Shown here piece after piece: positions 5,749-8,179 of a stretch of 8,179 bases of DNA. Position 1 is the first letter of the stretch. Every line of letters starts with the position of its first letter. The stretch comes from an uncultured Gemmatimonadota bacterium (GTDB lineage Bacteria; Gemmatimonadota; Gemmatimonadetes; Gemmatimonadales; GWC2-71-9): positions 1 to 8,179 of the forward strand of contig CAMLLJ010000123.1 of the NCBI GenBank assembly GCA_946480845.1. Direction: 5' to 3'. Made by a program: the position numbers and the translations under genes. The notes under the pieces are model-generated. The model had not been told where the DNA came from, did not search any database, and worked only from the letters and a program-made list of their open reading frames with translations.

Positions 5749-7068
5749 ATGTCGCTCCTCGACGCCTTCACGGCGCACCTGCGCACGCTCGGGCTGGCTC
5801 CCGGGCGTGCGCTCGTGGCTGTCTCCGGCGGTCCGGACTCGATGGCCCTGCTCGACCTGCTCGCGCGGTCGGGCGACGCGCACCGGCTCGAGCTCGTTGT
5901 GGGCCACGTCGATCACGGTATCGACCCGCGGAGCGCCGAGGCGGCGAGTCTCGTCCGGCGCGCCGCCGGCGAGCGCGGGTTTGCGTTCGAGCTGGTGCAG
6001 CTCGCGCTGGGCTCCGGGGCTACGGAGACTGCGGCCCGGGAAGCCCGGCTCGAGGCGCTCGAGCAGCTCCGGCACCGCGCCAGGGCGTCAGTGGTGCTGC
6101 TGGCGCACCACGCGGATGACCAGGCCGAGACCGTGCTCATGCGGGCGCTCCGCGGCTCCGGCCCTGCCGGGCTGGCGGGCATGCCGGCGCGGCGCGGCCC
6201 CGTCGTCCGCACCCTGCTGCCGTTCCGGCGCGACGAGCTGGCCCGGTACGTGCTCGAGCATCGGATCGAAGTATGGCACGACCCGGCCAATGCCGACGAG
6301 CGGCACCTCCGCTCCTGGATCCGGTCGGACCTGCTGCCGCGCATCGAAGCGCGGCTGCCCGGGGTGCGGGAATCGCTGCTCGACACGGCCGTCCAGGCCA
6401 GGCAGGCGCGGGACGCGTGGGATGCGGTCCTGGACCGCCTGCCCGGGCTCGATCCGCACGCCGAGGACGGTGGAATTTCCGTTGCTGCCCCCGTGCTGGC
6501 CGGGTATGATTCGGCACTGGGCGCCGCTGTGGCCAGCGCGCTCGGCCGGCGGGTGGGGTACCCCATCGGCCCGCGGCGGTCGGCGCGGCTTCTCACGCTC
6601 GCCGCTTCCGGAGCAAGCGGCCGGTACGTGCCGCTCGGCGCAGGGTGGATCGGCGAAATCGCCTTCGGCCGGCTGCGCATCGTGCCTGCGGACGAGCCTG
6701 AATCCGGTGCGCTGATCGTGGAGGGCGCCCAGCGCGGGTTCGAGTGGGGCCGGTGGCGCCTCACAGTGGAGTGCGGCATGGCCCCTGCAAGGCATGCGCG
6801 CCAGGCAATGACCGCCTGGTTCCCGGAAAGCACGCTGCTGGTGCGTGGCCCACGAGCCGGGGAGCGGCTGGCGCCGCTCGGCGGGCGGGGCCGTCGGCTC
6901 CTGGTCCGGTGCTTCCAGGATGCGCGGGTGCCGGCCTCGCGGCGGGCCGGTTGGCCCGTGATCGAGGCGGGCGGCGCGGTGGCGTGGGTGCCGGGCGTGT
7001 GCCGGACGGAGGCGATGATTCCCCCTGCGGGCTCGGAGGCGCTGCGTGTCCACGTCACGTACGGCTGA
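5749..7068 (+). CDS. tilS: tRNA(Ile)-lysidine synthase TilS
   Basis: This 439-residue enzyme attaches lysine to C34 of the CAU-anticodon tRNA-Ile using ATP, so that it reads AUA and is charged with isoleucine. It acts in the cytosol and is normally essential. Signatures: PP-loop SGGPDS (26-31) for ATP binding; HVDHG (53-57); HHADDQAETVLMR (120-132), the family's most diagnostic block; DPANADERHL (178-187), the counterpart of the DxSNxD..Y.RN region, here with His and RSW in place of the usual Tyr and RN. The C-terminal domain shows RGPRAGERLAPLGG (366-379), FQDARVP (389-395) and AWVPGV (412-417). Length matches the three-domain form. ATG 5749 was chosen because MSLLDAFTAH is a natural N-terminus and the frame upstream lies antisense in the App1-like gene. 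It is followed by hpt and ftsH in the conserved order. Very confident. Confidence 0.97.
   Translation: MSLLDAFTAHLRTLGLAPGRALVAVSGGPDSMALLDLLARSGDAHRLELVVGHVDHGIDPRSAEAASLVRRAAGERGFAFELVQLALGSGATETAAREARLEALEQLRHRARASVVLLAHHADDQAETVLMRALRGSGPAGLAGMPARRGPVVRTLLPFRRDELARYVLEHRIEVWHDPANADERHLRSWIRSDLLPRIEARLPGVRESLLDTAVQARQARDAWDAVLDRLPGLDPHAEDGGISVAAPVLAGYDSALGAAVASALGRRVGYPIGPRRSARLLTLAASGASGRYVPLGAGWIGEIAFGRLRIVPADEPESGALIVEGAQRGFEWGRWRLTVECGMAPARHARQAMTAWFPESTLLVRGPRAGERLAPLGGRGRRLLVRCFQDARVPASRRAGWPVIEAGGAVAWVPGVCRTEAMIPPAGSEALRVHVTYG
7035..7048 (+). promoter_or_regulatory. Strong Shine-Dalgarno and alternative GTG start for hpt inside tilS
   Basis: GGAGG at 7035-7039 stands six bases before GTG at 7046, in the hpt frame and inside the last codons of tilS. 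Using it would add 17 residues (STSRTAEVLRRTGGRR after Met) to hpt and overlap tilS by 23 bases. By contrast ATG 7097 has only AGG directly abutting it and GGCGG further off. Known HPRT proteins start at about the ATG 7097 position, so I kept that start, but this signal makes the choice open. Confidence 0.4.
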
Positions 7069-7096
7069 GGTGCTCCGCCGCACCGGCGGTCGCAGG

Positions 7097-7606
7097 ATGA
7101 AGTCGATCGTCTTCGACGAGGCCACGATCGACCGGCGCGTCACCGAGCTGGGCGCGGAGATCACCGCGGCGTATCCCGACGGCGACCTGCTCGTGCTCGG
7201 CCTGCTCAAGGGCAGCTTCATCTTCCTCAGCGACCTGGTGCGGAAGATCGAGCGGCCCATCCACGTGGACTTCCTGGTGGCCAGCTCGTACGGCTCGGGG
7301 ACGGTCTCGAGCGGCACGGTCCGGCTGCTGTACGACCCGGAAACCACGCTCGAGGGCAAACATATCCTGCTGGTCGAGGATATAATTGATACGGGACGGA
7401 CGCTCAGGCGCCTGGTCTCGCTGCTGGGAGAGCGGAACCCGCGGAGCCTCGCGATCTGCGCCCTGCTGCACAAGTACCTCGCGCCGGACCTCCCGGCGGA
7501 GGTGCGGTTCGTCGGATTCGACGCGCCACCGGCATTCCTGGTCGGCTACGGGCTCGACCACGCCGAGAATTTTCGTCACCTCCCGTTCATCGGGGACCTG
7601 GAGTAG
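7097..7606 (+). CDS. hpt: Hypoxanthine phosphoribosyltransferase
   Basis: This 169-residue purine-salvage enzyme transfers the phosphoribosyl group of PRPP to hypoxanthine (and usually guanine), giving IMP or GMP in the cytosol. Visible motifs: LLKGSF (37-42), the cis-peptide loop that binds pyrophosphate; DFLVASSYGSG (58-68), the flexible catalytic loop; LLVEDIIDTGRTL (91-103), the PRPP-binding signature with the acidic pair E94/D95; K126 and VGYGLDHAENFRHLP (149-163), the base-binding end. The ATG at 7097 matches the N-terminus of E. coli and B. subtilis HPRT in register (ELG at 17-19), though a GTG at 7046 has a better ribosome-binding site. It begins 28 bp after tilS and its TAG is followed at once by the ftsH ATG, so an operon with translational coupling is likely. 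Codons 95-98 are unusually AT-rich and contain TATAAT. Very confident. Confidence 0.97.
   Translation: MKSIVFDEATIDRRVTELGAEITAAYPDGDLLVLGLLKGSFIFLSDLVRKIERPIHVDFLVASSYGSGTVSSGTVRLLYDPETTLEGKHILLVEDIIDTGRTLRRLVSLLGERNPRSLAICALLHKYLAPDLPAEVRFVGFDAPPAFLVGYGLDHAENFRHLPFIGDLE
7381..7386 (+). promoter_or_regulatory. Perfect TATAAT inside hpt, possible internal promoter for ftsH
   Basis: The hexamer spans codons GAT-ATA-ATT of the PRPP-binding motif. Initiation here would give an ftsH leader of roughly 210 bases. The -35 position (7358-7363, AAACAT with 17-bp spacing) does not match TTGACA, and there is no extended -10. The box is real in sequence; promoter function is speculative. Confidence 0.25.
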
Positions 7607-8179
7607 ATGGCCGAACGCATGCCGCCCCGCCCGCCCAAGGCCAGCTGGGGCAACGTCAGCAAGAACCTCGCACTGTGGGTCCTCGCCGGCCTGCTCGGGC
7701 TGGCGCTGTTCCAGCTCATGAACAGCCAGCGCACGTCGGCGCACGACATTTCCTATACGCAGTTCAGCGAGCAGCTCGACGGCGCCAACGTGGCCGCCGT
7801 GGAGATTTTCGACGGCAAGTACCTCGAGGGCGAGTTCAAGCAGCCGATCCCGGTGGCGGGACGCTCGGTCAAGGCCTTCAAGGTGCTTCTGCCCGTGGCA
7901 GACAGCGAGGAGTTCGTGAAGCGCCTGGAGGCCGCCGGCGTCCGGATCAAGGCGCGCGAGCAGAAGGGCGGCCTCACGGCCATCATCATCGCGGCGCTCC
8001 CCTGGATCGTCATCATCGGGCTCTGGGTGTTCTTCCTGCGCCAGCTGCAGGCGGGCGGCAGCCGCGCGTTCGCGTTCGGGAAGTCGAAGGCCAAGCTGCT
8101 GACCGGCGACACACCCAAGATCACCTTCGCCGACGTGGCGGGGGCCGACGAAGCCAAGGTCGAGCTGCAGGAGATCATC
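7607..8179 (+). CDS. ftsH: ATP-dependent zinc metalloprotease FtsH, N-terminal part (3' end outside window)
   Basis: These are the first 191 codons of the membrane-anchored AAA+ protease that degrades misfolded membrane proteins and selected regulators. ATG 7607 directly follows the hpt stop (TAGATG), with GGAG three bases before it; ATG 7619 is a less likely alternative. Layout: a basic, proline-rich cytosolic start (MAERMPPRPP); TM1 about 20-38; a periplasmic FtsH extracellular domain about 40-120, opening with ISYTQFSEQL; TM2 about 122-144 (IIIAALPWIVIIGLWVFFL); then the linker with GSRAFAFGKSKAKLL (151-165); and the start of the AAA domain, ITFADVAGADEAKVELQEII (172-191). The Walker A/B and HExxH motifs lie beyond the window. 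Its position after tilS and hpt is the conserved arrangement. The family is certain; integrity of the rest cannot be judged. Confidence 0.97.
   Translation, partial: MAERMPPRPPKASWGNVSKNLALWVLAGLLGLALFQLMNSQRTSAHDISYTQFSEQLDGANVAAVEIFDGKYLEGEFKQPIPVAGRSVKAFKVLLPVADSEEFVKRLEAAGVRIKAREQKGGLTAIIIAALPWIVIIGLWVFFLRQLQAGGSRAFAFGKSKAKLLTGDTPKITFADVAGADEAKVELQEII

Noticed and set aside
5913..7473. Two overlapping long minus-strand frames (5913-7058 and 6088-7473)
   Set aside because: Both are antisense to tilS and hpt, which have unmistakable family motifs. Their products are low-complexity Arg/Ser/Pro-rich and show no domain.
7753..8178. 141-codon minus-strand frame at the right edge
   Set aside because: It is antisense to ftsH, whose transmembrane and AAA motifs are clear.

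Overview
The window is a compact, strongly GC-rich bacterial chromosome segment with GC-ending codons throughout. Gaps are short and several genes abut or overlap. The gene set is a TolC-type exporter, a DUF2911 lipoprotein, a Tat-exported amidohydrolase and an App1-type phosphatase beside tilS-hpt-ftsH. This points to a Gram-negative (two-membrane) organism. Gemmatimonadota or a similar high-GC diderm lineage is my best guess, from overall flavour rather than from a marker gene.

Layout, left to right. (1) 3-401 (+) is the C-terminal end of a MacB/FtsX-type ABC permease. Five bases later comes a complete TolC-family outer-membrane protein (407-1936, +). Together they look like the end of a tripartite efflux operon whose adaptor and ATPase lie upstream of the window. 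(2) 1933-2511 (-) is a DUF2911 lipoprotein. It converges on the TolC gene so tightly that both stop codons are read from one CTAG palindrome. (3) A 140-bp divergent region (2512-2651), containing a 13-bp palindrome and a TACAAT box, separates it from a Tat-exported D-aminoacylase-like amidohydrolase (2652-4295, +). (4) 4373-4498 (+) is a 41-codon single-span membrane microprotein. Its ribosome-binding site lies in one arm of a perfect 7-bp inverted repeat. (5) 4558-5694 (-) is an App1/DUF2183 HAD-type phosphatase with a GTG start. (6) From 5749 on the + strand runs tilS, hpt and the start of ftsH (cut by the window end at 8179), spaced 28 bp and 0 bp apart. This is the conserved tilS-hpt-ftsH cluster known from Bacillus and many other bacteria.

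Functional picture: export or efflux at the left; cell-envelope or periplasmic proteins (lipoprotein, Tat hydrolase, small membrane protein) in the middle; a housekeeping tRNA-modification, purine-salvage and membrane-protease operon at the right. No stretch longer than about 140 bp lacks a gene. I found no tRNA, rRNA, CRISPR array, insertion sequence, phage gene or convincing intrinsic terminator. I see no clear new biological system; the window is mostly ordinary. The points most worth a second look are the microprotein with its sequestered ribosome-binding site, the Cys-to-Asp change in the amidohydrolase active-site motif, the palindrome upstream of the DUF2911 gene, and the AT-rich TATAAT-containing codon run inside hpt.
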